Below are positions 9,117 to 18,885 of a DNA stretch of 64,000 nt, in pieces. The number at the start of each line of letters is the position of its first letter. Position 1 is the first letter of the stretch. Under the pieces are notes generated by a model. The model was not told the origin of the DNA. It ran no database searches and was given only the letters and a program-made list of their open reading frames with translations. Source of the DNA: Bacillus sp. IITD106 (GTDB lineage Bacteria; Bacillota; Bacilli; Bacillales; Bacillaceae_C); contig NZ_JAIAZY010000005.1 in the NCBI RefSeq assembly GCF_019459225.1, forward strand, positions 89,861 to 153,860, in the 5' to 3' direction. A program made the translations under genes and the position numbers.

Positions 9117-10943
9117 TTATATAGCATCCATTACCTTAAACTGTGCCTCAATGAGACGGTAGTATTCGCCTTTTTGTGCCATCAGCTCGTCATGATTGCC
9201 TTCTTCAATAATATTTCCATTTTCCAGTACGAAAATTTTATCTGCATCACGGATTGTCGACAATCTGTGGGCAATAATGATGGACGTTCTTCCTTGCAAC
9301 AACGTTTTTAACGCATGTTGGATTTGAATTTCTGTTTCTGTATCAATGCTTGCTGTCGCTTCATCTAGAATAATGATACGAGGGTCCGCAAGCAATGCCC
9401 GTGCAAAAGAAAGTAATTGCCTTTCTCCTACAGATAAAATATTCCCTCGCTCTTCTACTTCTGTGTCAAATCCCATAGGAAGATTTTCAATAAATTTGTC
9501 TGCGCCAATTGCCCGTGCTGCTTCCTTCACCTGTTCATTTGTTGCTAAAGGATTACCAAATCGAATATTTTCCATAATCGTTCCAGAGAAAATAAATGTA
9601 TCTTGAAGAACGACGCTAATTTGGTGACGTAAACTTCTTAATGAGACTTCTCTTAGATCATGGCCATCAATTTTTACTGCTCCACCTGTAGGATCGTAGA
9701 AGCGTGAAATCAAGTTGGCAATCGTTGATTTCCCTGAGCCCGTATGCCCAACTAATGCGATTGTTTGACCAGGCAACATTTCTAGAGAAATACCCTTTAA
9801 TGCTTTTCGCTTATCATCATAGGAGAATTCAACTTGTTCAAAAGCAATATGTCCAGAAATATTTTCAAGCTCAATTGGATTTTTCTGCTCGTGGACAATC
9901 GGACGTTCATCCAAATATTCAAAGATACGTTCGGATGAGGCCATCGCCATTAAAAGCTGATTGTACAATTGTCCAAGTCTTGATATTGGCTCCCAGAACA
10001 TTCCGAGATAAAAGGCAAAGGAAACAAACTCACCTAAAGTTAATGACTGTGCTTGAATTAAGTGTGCACCATACCATATGAGCACCCCTGTACCAATCGC
10101 ATTAGTCAACTCCACTAATGGACGGAAAAACGCACTTTTCTTCGTCGCGATTTGCCAAGCATCATAATTCTCTTGATTGACGCCATCGAAAAATGCCATA
10201 TTTTCTCTTTCTTGAGTAAAGCTTTGTGTAACGCGAATACCTTGAATACTTTCATTCAAATGTGAATTCAATTTTGATTGTTTAATTCTCATAAATTGCC
10301 AGGATCTACGAATACTTTTACGCAATGTCGTTGAAATTAAAAACATTAATGGCAGGATGACCAATACAGCCAACGTTAGCTGCGGACTTAGTGTGAATAA
10401 AATAACTATTACACCAGCGAGCATTAACATATCCATAAAAATGTTAATAACCCCATTCGTAAACAGATCCTGCAATGAATTCGTATCATTCATGATCCTA
10501 ACAAGGATCGAACCCGCAGACCTTTGATCAAAGAAGGAATGAGACAGTCCTTGCACGTGAGTAAATACATGTTTACGCAAGTCGTATATGACCTTTTGAC
10601 CAAGTTCATTACTCCATTTAATTCGATAAATGTTTGCAACATATGCAATCAAATAAAGTACGGCAATAATCGCTACAATCCACATTAAGTAAGAAACATT
10701 TCCCTGCTGTTTAATGGCTTTATCTAATGCATACACCCCAATTAAAATCGGGATAATGAGCCTAACAGCTGTAGTAATCAATACAGTAATGATGGAAGCC
10801 GGCAATAAGTTCTTTGAATAAGGCTTTAAATATTCAAACAGCCTTCCCATCTGATTCCAGTTAAATGGTTTATCTATTAATTGCTCAGTGGAATAACGAA
10901 ATCGTTCCAATACGAGTGGATTTATTTTTTTTGTTTTTTCCAT
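9117..10943 (-). CDS. ABC exporter half-transporter (YfiC-like subunit)
   Basis: Multidrug-type ABC half-transporter, 608 residues: six-helix exporter domain (about 50-340) and C-terminal ATPase. The ATPase has Walker A GHTGSGKST, Q-loop SVVLQDTFIFSG, a non-canonical signature LSVGERQLLSFARA and Walker B IIILDEATASID with the catalytic Glu. Together with the adjacent subunit it should form a heterodimer with one consensus and one degenerate ATP site. It starts six bases after the upstream partner's stop. Size and pairing resemble B. subtilis YfiB/YfiC. Substrate unknown. Confidence 0.88.
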   Translation of the reverse strand: MEKTKKINPLVLERFRYSTEQLIDKPFNWNQMGRLFEYLKPYSKNLLPASIITVLITTAVRLIIPILIGVYALDKAIKQQGNVSYLMWIVAIIAVLYLIAYVANIYRIKWSNELGQKVIYDLRKHVFTHVQGLSHSFFDQRSAGSILVRIMNDTNSLQDLFTNGVINIFMDMLMLAGVIVILFTLSPQLTLAVLVILPLMFLISTTLRKSIRRSWQFMRIKQSKLNSHLNESIQGIRVTQSFTQERENMAFFDGVNQENYDAWQIATKKSAFFRPLVELTNAIGTGVLIWYGAHLIQAQSLTLGEFVSFAFYLGMFWEPISRLGQLYNQLLMAMASSERIFEYLDERPIVHEQKNPIELENISGHIAFEQVEFSYDDKRKALKGISLEMLPGQTIALVGHTGSGKSTIANLISRFYDPTGGAVKIDGHDLREVSLRSLRHQISVVLQDTFIFSGTIMENIRFGNPLATNEQVKEAARAIGADKFIENLPMGFDTEVEERGNILSVGERQLLSFARALLADPRIIILDEATASIDTETEIQIQHALKTLLQGRTSIIIAHRLSTIRDADKIFVLENGNIIEEGNHDELMAQKGEYYRLIEAQFKVMDAI

Positions 10944-10949
10944 TCTTTC

Positions 10950-12704
10950 TCACCCTCTCTGGCCTTGCAAGATTGCCCTTTGATCTTGGAACTGGATTTT
11001 ATAGACGCGCTCGTATTGACCACCATTGTGAATCAACTCATCATGTGTGCCTCTTTCGACGATTTTACCGTCTTCTAATACGAGAATTTCATCCGCATGC
11101 TTTAAAGAAGAAATTCGGTGAGCAATGATGAAGGTTGTTCTCCCCTTCATGACTTCCCTCATGGCTGCTTGGATTTTAAATTCCGTTTCCATATCAACAG
11201 CACTTGTAGCATCATCCAGTATGAGAATGCTCGGATCAAGACAAATGGCCCGGGCAATGGCAATTCTTTGCTTTTGTCCTCCAGATAGTCCCATCCCACG
11301 TTCACCTAAAACCGTATCGTACCCATCGGGCAACTCTACGATAAAATTATGTGCATCCGCTCTTTTCGCAGCGTCAATGATTTCATCCATCGTTGCATCT
11401 GGTCTTCCGTATGCAATATTCGCTTTAATTGTAGAAGAAAATAAAAAGCTCTCTTGCAATACAAATCCGATATTGCTGCGCAGTGATTTTAAAGCATACT
11501 CATTTACATTTTTACCGTCTATTAACACTTCGCCAGATTCGGGTTCATAAAATCTAGTAATCAATTGAGTAATACTTGTTTTACCTGATCCAGTTGATCC
11601 GACAAGCCCGATAATTTTTCCAGCTTCAGCTTTGAAACTAATATCTTTCAAGGCAAAATTGTCGTCTCCGGCATAACGTAGGAAAACATTTTTAAACTCA
11701 ACTTCACCTTTTAATCGTTCAGGAGCATAAGCGTTCACTTTATCAACAATATCTTCCTTAGCTTCCAAAATCTCAAGAAGCCTTTCACCGGAAGCCTTTG
11801 ATTGAGAAAACATATTAATAGTAAATCCTAAACTCATTATAGGCCATAAAATATAACCTACTAAACTATAAAAAGCTACGAGCTCACCTGGTTTTAAGGA
11901 TCCTTTAATAACTAGATAGCCCCCAAATGATAGTAGAGCTACGACACAAACGTTTCCGAGAAACTCCATTAATGGAAAATACTTAGCCCAAATATTAGAA
12001 GTAAAGATCATATTATCTTTATAATCAGCGTTGGAATCGTTAAACTTTCCAGTTTGAAACTCTTCCCTTGACAATGATTTTACTGTATTGATACCCGAAA
12101 TATTTTCTTGTACATTCGTATTTAGTTTTCCAAAGGATTTTCTGATTCCACGGAAGGCAGGATGCACCGCCCTATCAAACTTATATACAACAAAAAATAA
12201 AAATGGCAGAGATATCATCGTTGCTAGTGTAAGTGGAACAGAATAATAAAACATGACCCCAAAGGCAACCGTTAACATTAAAATAAAGCGGAATAATTCT
12301 GAAAATCCAAACGATAAAAAGAATCGGAAAGACTCAACGTCCGCAGTTAAACGCGACATGAGATCTCCAGTTTTTGCATTGTCGTAATATCTGAATGGCA
12401 AAAACTGTAATTTTTCATATAATGCGTTACGCAAGCTGTATACGGATTTAATTCCAAACAATTCTCCTGTATATTGGTGGATAAACGTAACGATTCCTTT
12501 AATGATCATTATTCCTAAAAAACCAAATGTTAATGGTGCAATTAAGTTATACTGACTTTTCAATACTACTTCATCGATCGTAAGCTGAAGAATGATCGGA
12601 TAAATTACTGTAACCGCCGTCACAAATAGCAAAAAGAACAACGAAATGAAAAAGTATTGTTTGTATGGCCAGTAATATTGCCTTAACTTTTTAAATGTGT
12701 CCAT
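10950..12704 (-). CDS. ABC exporter half-transporter (YfiB-like subunit)
   Basis: Partner of the preceding half-transporter, 584 residues with an N-terminal six-helix domain and a C-terminal ATPase. Walker A is GSTGSGKTS and the signature is a canonical LSGGQKQRIAIARA. Walker B reads ILILDDATSAVD, so the usual catalytic Glu is Asp. This subunit therefore supplies the normal signature and the partner the normal Glu, the pattern of asymmetric heterodimeric exporters such as BmrCD and TM287/288. GGGGAGGG precedes the ATG. It is the first gene of a two-gene operon. Confidence 0.88.
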   Translation of the reverse strand: MDTFKKLRQYYWPYKQYFFISLFFLLFVTAVTVIYPIILQLTIDEVVLKSQYNLIAPLTFGFLGIMIIKGIVTFIHQYTGELFGIKSVYSLRNALYEKLQFLPFRYYDNAKTGDLMSRLTADVESFRFFLSFGFSELFRFILMLTVAFGVMFYYSVPLTLATMISLPFLFFVVYKFDRAVHPAFRGIRKSFGKLNTNVQENISGINTVKSLSREEFQTGKFNDSNADYKDNMIFTSNIWAKYFPLMEFLGNVCVVALLSFGGYLVIKGSLKPGELVAFYSLVGYILWPIMSLGFTINMFSQSKASGERLLEILEAKEDIVDKVNAYAPERLKGEVEFKNVFLRYAGDDNFALKDISFKAEAGKIIGLVGSTGSGKTSITQLITRFYEPESGEVLIDGKNVNEYALKSLRSNIGFVLQESFLFSSTIKANIAYGRPDATMDEIIDAAKRADAHNFIVELPDGYDTVLGERGMGLSGGQKQRIAIARAICLDPSILILDDATSAVDMETEFKIQAAMREVMKGRTTFIIAHRISSLKHADEILVLEDGKIVERGTHDELIHNGGQYERVYKIQFQDQRAILQGQRG

Positions 12705-12741
12705 ACAAATCCCTCCCCTATGGCAATTGGCCGTAATAACT

Positions 12742-12770
12742 AATATATCGGCTTCCGAAATTTTTTTCCA
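12742..12770 (-). promoter_or_regulatory. candidate sigma-A promoter for ABC exporter operon
   Basis: On the minus strand TGGAAA and TATATT are 17 bases apart, about 40 bases ahead of the start at 12704. The -35 is weak (4 of 6). The rest of the 311-base gap 12705-13015 holds only the ykuV terminator and AT-rich sequence in which I see no gene. Confidence 0.4.
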
Positions 12771-12964
12771 CTGTTTTTCAAATTTTTTTTATCATTCCTC
12801 CCAATTTCGCAAACTTCCTACTCCAAAAGTCTGAGATGAGATTATTTTTTTACTAAATAGCTTGCTTTTATGCTTATCGAAAGAGCTATGTGATTTGAGA
12901 CTAGCTTGATTTCTGCTCCAATCTTAATTATTTTATAGAAAACAATTATAACTTAGCATTAACA

Positions 12965-12996
12965 CAAAAAAACGTCCAATAAAAACTTTGGACGTC
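12965..12996 (-). terminator. terminator after ykuV
   Basis: On the minus strand GACGTCCAA and TTGGACGT form a stem followed by seven T. It lies about 20 bases after the ykuV stop. Confidence 0.88.
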
Positions 12997-13015
12997 GATT
13001 CAAATATAAATATTC

Positions 13016-13468
13016 TTATGCTTTTTCAACTTCATTTAGAACTCGATTAACTCGCTTTTCAAGCATTTTCATACCGCCGCCGCCAGCTTGAAAATGGCGA
13101 AGCTTTCCTTCTTTGTCAAAGACATAGTATGCAGGAACATATTGATTTTCAAGAGCATCGGCAAATTTTAGTTCACTGTCAACAAAAATCGGTTGAGTGA
13201 TTCCGTGCTCGGAAGCAACCTTCTTTATTTCCTCAAGATCTAGATCATTTTCGGAACGTGGCATATGAACTGCAACTACATTCAATTTATCCTTAAAGTC
13301 GTCGCGAAATTGATTTACTTGTGGCATTGCTTCCTTGCAGAGATGACAACTGATAGACCAGAAATGGAATAATGTTGGTTTTTCCCCAATCAGCTCATCT
13401 TTCGTAACTTGTCCGTTTAACCATTCAGTTGCACCCACAAGCTCAGGCATTGGTTCACGAAGCTTCAT
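13016..13468 (-). CDS. ykuV: YkuV thiol-disulfide oxidoreductase
   Basis: Cytoplasmic thioredoxin-fold protein (TlpA-like) of 150 residues without signal peptide. The redox motif is C41-H-L-C44 in HFWSISCHLCKEAMP, and the cis-proline loop reads YVPAYYVFD. The sequence and the neighbouring peroxiredoxin match the B. subtilis ykuUV pair, where YkuV is thought to act as a reductant. GAGAGGAGAA-type Shine-Dalgarno sequence precedes the ATG. A hairpin separates it from ykuU, but both are probably on one transcript. Confidence 0.93.
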   Translation of the reverse strand: MKLREPMPELVGATEWLNGQVTKDELIGEKPTLFHFWSISCHLCKEAMPQVNQFRDDFKDKLNVVAVHMPRSENDLDLEEIKKVASEHGITQPIFVDSELKFADALENQYVPAYYVFDKEGKLRHFQAGGGGMKMLEKRVNRVLNEVEKA

Positions 13469-13505
13469 AATATGATTCTCCTCTCATTTATCAAATCATT
13501 ATGAA

Positions 13506-13529
13506 GGACAGGCATAAGGTTGCCTGTCC
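13506..13529 (-). other. intergenic hairpin between ykuU and ykuV
   Basis: Perfect 9-bp stem GGACAGGCA / TGCCTGTCC with a 6-base loop and no T run. It may set the mRNA ratio between the two genes or protect an RNA end; as a terminator it would be weak. Confidence 0.5.
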
Positions 13530-13536
13530 AATAATG

Positions 13537-14085
13537 TTAAACTGATAATGTTGCTTGTCCAGGTCTCCAGTTAGCTGGGCATAGACCACCAGTTTGTAAT
13601 GCTTGAAGAACACGTAATGTTTCGTCAACGTCACGGCCAATGTTGTTATGGTTAACAACAGAATACATTAACTCTCCCTCAGGACTGATGATAAAGAGGC
13701 CGCGAAGAGCGATTCCTTCCTCTTCAATCAATACACCGTATTCTTTTGAAATTGCATGATTCGTATCAGCTGCAAGTGGATAGTTTAAGTCACCAAGACC
13801 ATTATCTTTTCGATCCGTTTTAATCCAAGCTAAATGAGTATGAATGGTATCAGTAGAAACACCGATTACTTCTGCATCCAAATCCTCAAATTCGTCATAT
13901 CTGTCAGAAAGAGCAGTGATTTCTGTCGGACATACGAATGTAAAATCCATTGGATAGAAGAAAAGCACTGTCCATTTATCATTTTTCATGTTTTCTTCTA
14001 AGCTTACCTTGCCAAACTCCTTATTAGGCAATACTGCTTCCATTTCAAAGCGTGGTGCCTGTTTACCTACCATACGTTCTGCCAT
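13537..14085 (-). CDS. ykuU: YkuU 2-Cys peroxiredoxin
   Basis: Typical 2-Cys peroxiredoxin of the AhpC/PrxQ superfamily, 182 residues. Peroxidatic C52 lies in DFTFVCPTE and resolving C169 in GGLCPANW, so it should reduce hydrogen peroxide and organic hydroperoxides as an intersubunit disulfide dimer. The neighbouring ykuV product could recycle it. GGAGG is seven bases before the ATG. The promoter at 14133-14162 carries an inverted repeat, which hints at regulation. Confidence 0.95.
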   Translation of the reverse strand: MAERMVGKQAPRFEMEAVLPNKEFGKVSLEENMKNDKWTVLFFYPMDFTFVCPTEITALSDRYDEFEDLDAEVIGVSTDTIHTHLAWIKTDRKDNGLGDLNYPLAADTNHAISKEYGVLIEEEGIALRGLFIISPEGELMYSVVNHNNIGRDVDETLRVLQALQTGGLCPANWRPGQATLSV

Positions 14086-14118
14086 GTTGAATTAAACCTC
14101 CGTTTTATTATTATTTCA

Positions 14119-14145
14119 TTGAGAAAATGATAATTAGATTCTCAA
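14119..14145 (-). promoter_or_regulatory. inverted repeat over the ykuU -10 element
   Basis: TTGAGAA-N13-TTCTCAA is a perfect 7-bp inverted repeat that contains the predicted -10. The inner TGATAAT resembles half of a Fur/PerR-type box, but the fit to either consensus is poor. Candidate repressor operator. Confidence 0.35.
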
Positions 14146-14162
14146 CTATTAATAAGTTACAA
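14133..14162 (-). promoter_or_regulatory. candidate sigma-A promoter of ykuUV
   Basis: On the minus strand TTGTAA and TCTAAT are 18 bases apart, about 48 bases before the ykuU ATG. Four or five matches per hexamer. Confidence 0.5.
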
Positions 14163-14345
14163 AGCCATTATAGGACTGTTGTCGAACTTTGTCAAACTTA
14201 TTTGTAATTACTATAAGTAAATAGTAATTTTAAAATTATTGTCACCATTTTTAGGAGAATCCATACTATCATTTTCAGCAACTTCTCTAATATAATCCTA
14301 TCATTTGTAGAAAAAATAATAAAATAAAACGCACTTTGTCGAATT

Positions 14346-17114
14346 TCATCTGTTACTCCGTTTTTTCGCTTCAAGGAGTCTTCTCATGTTGTCTTCAGGA
14401 TTCTGTTTACTTTTTTCTTCGTATTCAGTCTTGTTGGTAGATTTCACTTTCTGATAATCCTGTTTTTGCTTGAGAGTTTTAACAGGATTTGCTTTTCCCC
14501 CTCGCTTACTAGATTGCTCTAGCTTTTTAATCTTTGGAATTTCAATTTCTTTACTAACGTCTTTTCTATGTTTTACATATCTTCTTGCCCACGATGCTAT
14601 AGGAAGTAAACCGAACCTTCTAATGGCTATTTCAAGAAAAAAGAATAGAAAAGCGATAAATATTAACCACATGGAAATGGATTGTTTTTTAACCGGATAA
14701 TGTGGAAGATCGTCAAAAGCCATTCTTTCTTTCGATAATTGTTTTCCTCCAGTAATGCTAGCAGCTTCTTTAAGTAACGAAAAGTTATTTCCTTTTAAGA
14801 GCAGCTCGTCTGAATACGGAACCGTAAAGCCCGTTTTATATAGCCTTTCTTCTCCTTCATCTGAATATTGCTTAATTCGCAGGAAATACATGCCGGGATT
14901 ATGCTCCATCACTAGTTCATATTTGCCTGGCGCGATAATTTTCATGCTTGTATCCATTTGTTCCCCTGATTGCGAAACGACAGCCGTTTCTATTGGTCCA
15001 AGGTCACTGCTAGATGATTCCAATTGAATGCTCGTGTGACCATTTCTATTTTCAACATGTACCGTGTAAGGCTCACTGCTATAGGAAGGCAACGTTCTAC
15101 TAACTAGTTGATTAATAAATTGTGGCCATTGCTCCCATTTCGCCCAATTCCCTGCCCATTTTCCACTTAAATCTGACGTGTACGCAATTGTCCTCCCGAG
15201 TCCAAATTGCCATTCTGCAAGTATGGGATCTTCTTTTTCGCTTGACAGAACAGTTTGTGCAGTTGCTTTCGGTGTAACAGCAATATAGGCATTCATTTCT
15301 GGAACTCCATCCTTGAATAATGGATCCCAATCAACATTCGGATGGATGTTCGGATAAAATGGATCATCTACAATATACGTTCTAGTAAGAACAGCCGTTT
15401 CTCTCGATAAAATGCTTGGAATCACTGAATCATCTACAACATCGTAAAATCTCCCAGATCCGTATTCAGCTAAATCCTCCAACAACAGCTTATCTGCATC
15501 TTGCCCTAAAGCTACCGTCGAAAGTGTTATATTTGTTTCTTTCCCTTTATCAATGAGGGCGTGATAATCATTATTCGTCGCAGATTGTCCGTCTGTCAGC
15601 AAAATAATATGTTTTCTCTGCAACTTTAATGGTATGAGCTTATTAAAAGCTTCTTCGAGAGCCGAGTAAATTTCCGTTCCCCCTCCTGCAGGTACAGAAC
15701 GAATTTTTTCAATCGCTTCTTCTTTATTTTGAATGGGTGCTGCTTCGATGATTTCCCACGGGCGATCGTCAAATGCGATGAAGCCTAGCGTATCTTTGTC
15801 TCGAAGCAATTCTACTGACCTAGCAGCTGCTTCTTTCGCTAGTAATAGTTTCTCCCCCTCCATACTTCCAGAGCGATCCAATACGATAATCAGTCCGAGT
15901 GAAGGGAGCTCCTGCTTCCCTTTTACTTCCATTTCTACAGGGAGTATTTCTTCAATCGGTGTTTTAAAATAACCTCCAAGGCCGTAACTATTTTCGCCTC
16001 CAGCCATGACAAACCCTGTTCCAAAATCTTTTACGGCTTGGCTGATGAGTTTCATTTTCTTTTCGCCTATATCTGTCGCAGAAACGTTATTAAAAAGAAT
16101 AGATTGATATCGTAAATAATTAGAAAGAGATGTTGGCAATTGTTGCGGTGTTATTTGATCTACTATCAGTCCTGATGATTGCAGAATCTGGCTAACCCCT
16201 TCATTTTGCTCAGTCTGAACAACTAATACCTTAGGTGTTCCTTTTACGTTGGAGATCGCCTGCAAATAGTTATTTTCCGCAAAAGTATCCCCTTTAGCTA
16301 ATATCTCTCCTTTATAGACGTATAATCCTGTTTCAGTTGCTTCGTGGGTAAAGGTTAATAAATTCGTCCCTTCTTTAATCTGGACATTTTTTTCAATAAT
16401 CTCTTCATCATTCAACGTGATTCGGACTTTAGATTCCGCAGCATAATTACTTTCTACTTTCATCGTTAATTTTACTTTTTCCCCTTCGTACAAAGAAGAA
16501 GGCACCGTAAATTCCGTAATCGCCATATCTTGTCCAACATGCCGAGAAATCGGTACATAATCTAATACAATACCTCTTTGCTTCAACAAGCGTGCAGCAT
16601 CAAGGATATTTCCTGAGGTTTGATTTCCATCTGAAAATAAAACAATACGACCATTAGAGTTATTCGGAAAAATGGAACTCCCTAATTGAATACCTTGTTC
16701 AAGATTTGTGTCATAACGATTAATATTAGACGAAAATTCTTGAATTAAATCTTTATTCGCTTGAAATGATTGTTCTACTGCTGCATTTTTTCCTAATGAT
16801 AAAACCGCAAATTCATCTTTTTCTTTTTTGGACTGAACACTTTTTTCAATCCAAGATAAAATTTCGTCTTCAGTTCCAATCATGCTGGCAGAAGAATCTA
16901 CGAGAAAAATAACATTTCTTTCGTCTGTCTGAAAAATAAGCTGAGGCGTGGCCAGACTCAAAATTAATAGTGTAAACACTAACCCTCTTATACAAGTGAT
17001 CCATAATTTGTTTGCCTGTTTAAATCCTTTTGATTGCTTGAAAAAAAGAAATAGCACCACACCAGCTGGTATTAATAATAAAAGAAGTAAAGGATATTTA
17101 AGCTCGAGTCCCAC
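14346..17114 (-). CDS. membrane protein with two VWA domains
   Basis: Last gene of the eight-gene ABC-MoxR-VWA operon, 922 residues. Two membrane segments at about 8-25 and 40-60 precede the first VWA domain, whose metal-site motif is D73-S-S-A-S in FLVDSSASM. A second VWA domain near residue 410 has VLDRSGSM and LLTDGQSA. Between them lies a segment that resembles a glutamine-amidotransferase-like fold (VLVVQTEQNEGVSQIL). One membrane helix (about 820-845) and a long Lys-rich tail end the protein. It starts at GTG with GGAGG ahead and overlaps the upstream BatA-like gene by 17 bases. Probably works with the MoxR ATPase on an envelope target; function unknown. Confidence 0.85.
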   Translation of the reverse strand: MGLELKYPLLLLLLIPAGVVLFLFFKQSKGFKQANKLWITCIRGLVFTLLILSLATPQLIFQTDERNVIFLVDSSASMIGTEDEILSWIEKSVQSKKEKDEFAVLSLGKNAAVEQSFQANKDLIQEFSSNINRYDTNLEQGIQLGSSIFPNNSNGRIVLFSDGNQTSGNILDAARLLKQRGIVLDYVPISRHVGQDMAITEFTVPSSLYEGEKVKLTMKVESNYAAESKVRITLNDEEIIEKNVQIKEGTNLLTFTHEATETGLYVYKGEILAKGDTFAENNYLQAISNVKGTPKVLVVQTEQNEGVSQILQSSGLIVDQITPQQLPTSLSNYLRYQSILFNNVSATDIGEKKMKLISQAVKDFGTGFVMAGGENSYGLGGYFKTPIEEILPVEMEVKGKQELPSLGLIIVLDRSGSMEGEKLLLAKEAAARSVELLRDKDTLGFIAFDDRPWEIIEAAPIQNKEEAIEKIRSVPAGGGTEIYSALEEAFNKLIPLKLQRKHIILLTDGQSATNNDYHALIDKGKETNITLSTVALGQDADKLLLEDLAEYGSGRFYDVVDDSVIPSILSRETAVLTRTYIVDDPFYPNIHPNVDWDPLFKDGVPEMNAYIAVTPKATAQTVLSSEKEDPILAEWQFGLGRTIAYTSDLSGKWAGNWAKWEQWPQFINQLVSRTLPSYSSEPYTVHVENRNGHTSIQLESSSSDLGPIETAVVSQSGEQMDTSMKIIAPGKYELVMEHNPGMYFLRIKQYSDEGEERLYKTGFTVPYSDELLLKGNNFSLLKEAASITGGKQLSKERMAFDDLPHYPVKKQSISMWLIFIAFLFFFLEIAIRRFGLLPIASWARRYVKHRKDVSKEIEIPKIKKLEQSSKRGGKANPVKTLKQKQDYQKVKSTNKTEYEEKSKQNPEDNMRRLLEAKKRSNR

Positions 17115-18876
17115 GCCTCATCACCTCCCATTCGAGAAACAGAACCATTAAAGCAGCAAGAACTAACCAAAACCACAGCCCCTCATATGGACGATTCACA
17201 ACATTATGTTCACCTTGTTTAATCGACTGGTTTACGTCAAAAGAAGCTGAGTAAGGGATTGACTTTTCCCGTTCATCTAAGTTCACTGCAAAATACATCG
17301 TTCTTTCGTTTACAATCGTTTGGTAAATTCCTGGCTTTTGCGGAGCGGTGAAGCTTTCCTCGAGCAGATTAAAAGATTCAATGAATTGGTTGTTTTCCGT
17401 AAATACTTTCCATTCATTCTGATCAGCATCCACGTTCAGCCAACGCTGCTCACCTGGAAGAAAAAATCCAAAAAACTCTTCATTAGCTGCTAGCCATTGA
17501 AAGCTCTGATATAGAAAAATCGGAAAGCCTGTTTGCAGAGGCCAGTCGGTATTTTCTATAGAAAATTGTAATACAATAACAGGAAATCCATTCTCGGTTC
17601 CTTTTTGAATTAGTGGAAGGCTACCACTCTTTGCGATTACAGGTAGTTTGATATTATTGCTAGAAAATGCAGAGTCAATATATGTTTTATTAAATTCGAC
17701 ATATTGAAAAACCGGATCATTTTCCGTTTCAATTTCTTTTTGAATGGCGATTTCTTTACTTTTTTCTGGAGTAATGGCGAGTAATGGTCTTTTTGGCCAT
17801 TTATCCAATGGCATATTTTCCACTACAACGATACCATCCGATAAATCCCTATCCATATCCTCTTTATTTATTTGAATCGTTTCATATCCGATATTTTCTA
17901 AGCCTTTTCTAATAAAAGGACTAATTTCTCCGACCAAATAAACTTTTGATAAGGAAGGACGTCTCACAGCAATGAGTTCATTATCAATCGAATAGTTGTC
18001 ATCCACCTCGATAAGCGCTTTATAATATTCACTTTCTGGAAGTTTAGAGATTTTGACAAACTTTTGTTCGCTTGGTTCGATCGTCACTTTTTCCTTGTAC
18101 AAGGTTTTTTCGTTCTTAATAATTTTTAATGTTGCTGTTTTTTGCACATTACTTTGGTTATCTATAACAGAAATCCCCGTTATCTGATTATCTTTTTCTC
18201 CTATACCGAATGATTTAAGTGAAACATTTACTCCCTCTTTCCCCATATTCATAACGGATATCGGGAGCGTTTCTGATATTCCTTCTACATCTTCAGGCTT
18301 AACAGAATCGGAAAAAACAAATAGACTTGTGTCTTTATTCACGGCAAGTGAGTTTGCAAGTCTAATCGCTTTATCCATATCGCAATATTCATAAGACAAA
18401 TTTAGCCCATCTATAGCCTTACGAACTTTATTCATATCCGTTTCCTTATTGATCAATAGATTCGGCACACTTCCTGCTGATATAATCGACACTTCCTGAT
18501 CGTCAACGTCCTTTAACATTGTAGAAAGATACTCTTTTGCCTCATCCATTCTTGATATCCCATCATGTTCTGCTGACATGGATGCCGAAGTATCGATGAC
18601 AAAAATAATGTGCTCACCTTCAATACCCTTTGTCATCCAATAAGGACGAGTTAAGGCAATCATCAATAATAGTAAAATCAAAAGCTGTAAAAATAGCAAT
18701 AAATTTCGTTGTAGCTTATCGAGCCAAGGGGAAGCTTGCCATTCATTCATTACTTGTTCCCACAGAAGGTTAGATGGGATTATTTTTTTTTCGTAGCGTT
18801 TTCTAAACATATAAAACACAATAACAGCTGCCCAAAAAAACGCTAATAATAAAAATATTGGATTCATTAACCCCAT
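17098..18876 (-). CDS. BatA-like VWA membrane protein
   Basis: 592-residue membrane protein with a BatA-type N-terminus: helices at about 5-23 and 57-76, then a VWA domain with metal-site motif D95-T-S-A-S in FVIDTSASM. A long beta-rich extracytoplasmic part and a final helix near the C-terminus (LWFWLVLAALMVLFLEW) follow. The four-helix layout with VWA outside is shared with Bacteroides BatA. AGGTG precedes the ATG. It lies nine bases after the DUF58 gene, as in typical MoxR-DUF58-VWA clusters. Confidence 0.85.
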   Translation of the reverse strand: MGLMNPIFLLLAFFWAAVIVFYMFRKRYEKKIIPSNLLWEQVMNEWQASPWLDKLQRNLLLFLQLLILLLLMIALTRPYWMTKGIEGEHIIFVIDTSASMSAEHDGISRMDEAKEYLSTMLKDVDDQEVSIISAGSVPNLLINKETDMNKVRKAIDGLNLSYEYCDMDKAIRLANSLAVNKDTSLFVFSDSVKPEDVEGISETLPISVMNMGKEGVNVSLKSFGIGEKDNQITGISVIDNQSNVQKTATLKIIKNEKTLYKEKVTIEPSEQKFVKISKLPESEYYKALIEVDDNYSIDNELIAVRRPSLSKVYLVGEISPFIRKGLENIGYETIQINKEDMDRDLSDGIVVVENMPLDKWPKRPLLAITPEKSKEIAIQKEIETENDPVFQYVEFNKTYIDSAFSSNNIKLPVIAKSGSLPLIQKGTENGFPVIVLQFSIENTDWPLQTGFPIFLYQSFQWLAANEEFFGFFLPGEQRWLNVDADQNEWKVFTENNQFIESFNLLEESFTAPQKPGIYQTIVNERTMYFAVNLDEREKSIPYSASFDVNQSIKQGEHNVVNRPYEGLWFWLVLAALMVLFLEWEVMRRGTRA

Positions 18877-18885
18877 TTCTTCACC

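Noticed and set aside
12785..12812. Five-codon leader peptide (ATG-ATA-AAA-AAA-ATT-TGA) ahead of the ABC exporter genes, as known for bmrCD
   Set aside because: The Shine-Dalgarno GGGAGGA directly abuts the ATG, it lies upstream of the candidate promoter, and no attenuator hairpin follows it.
14119..14145. Clear PerR or Fur box at ykuU
   Set aside because: Only one half-site (TGATAAT) agrees; spacing and other arm do not fit the 7-1-7 pattern.
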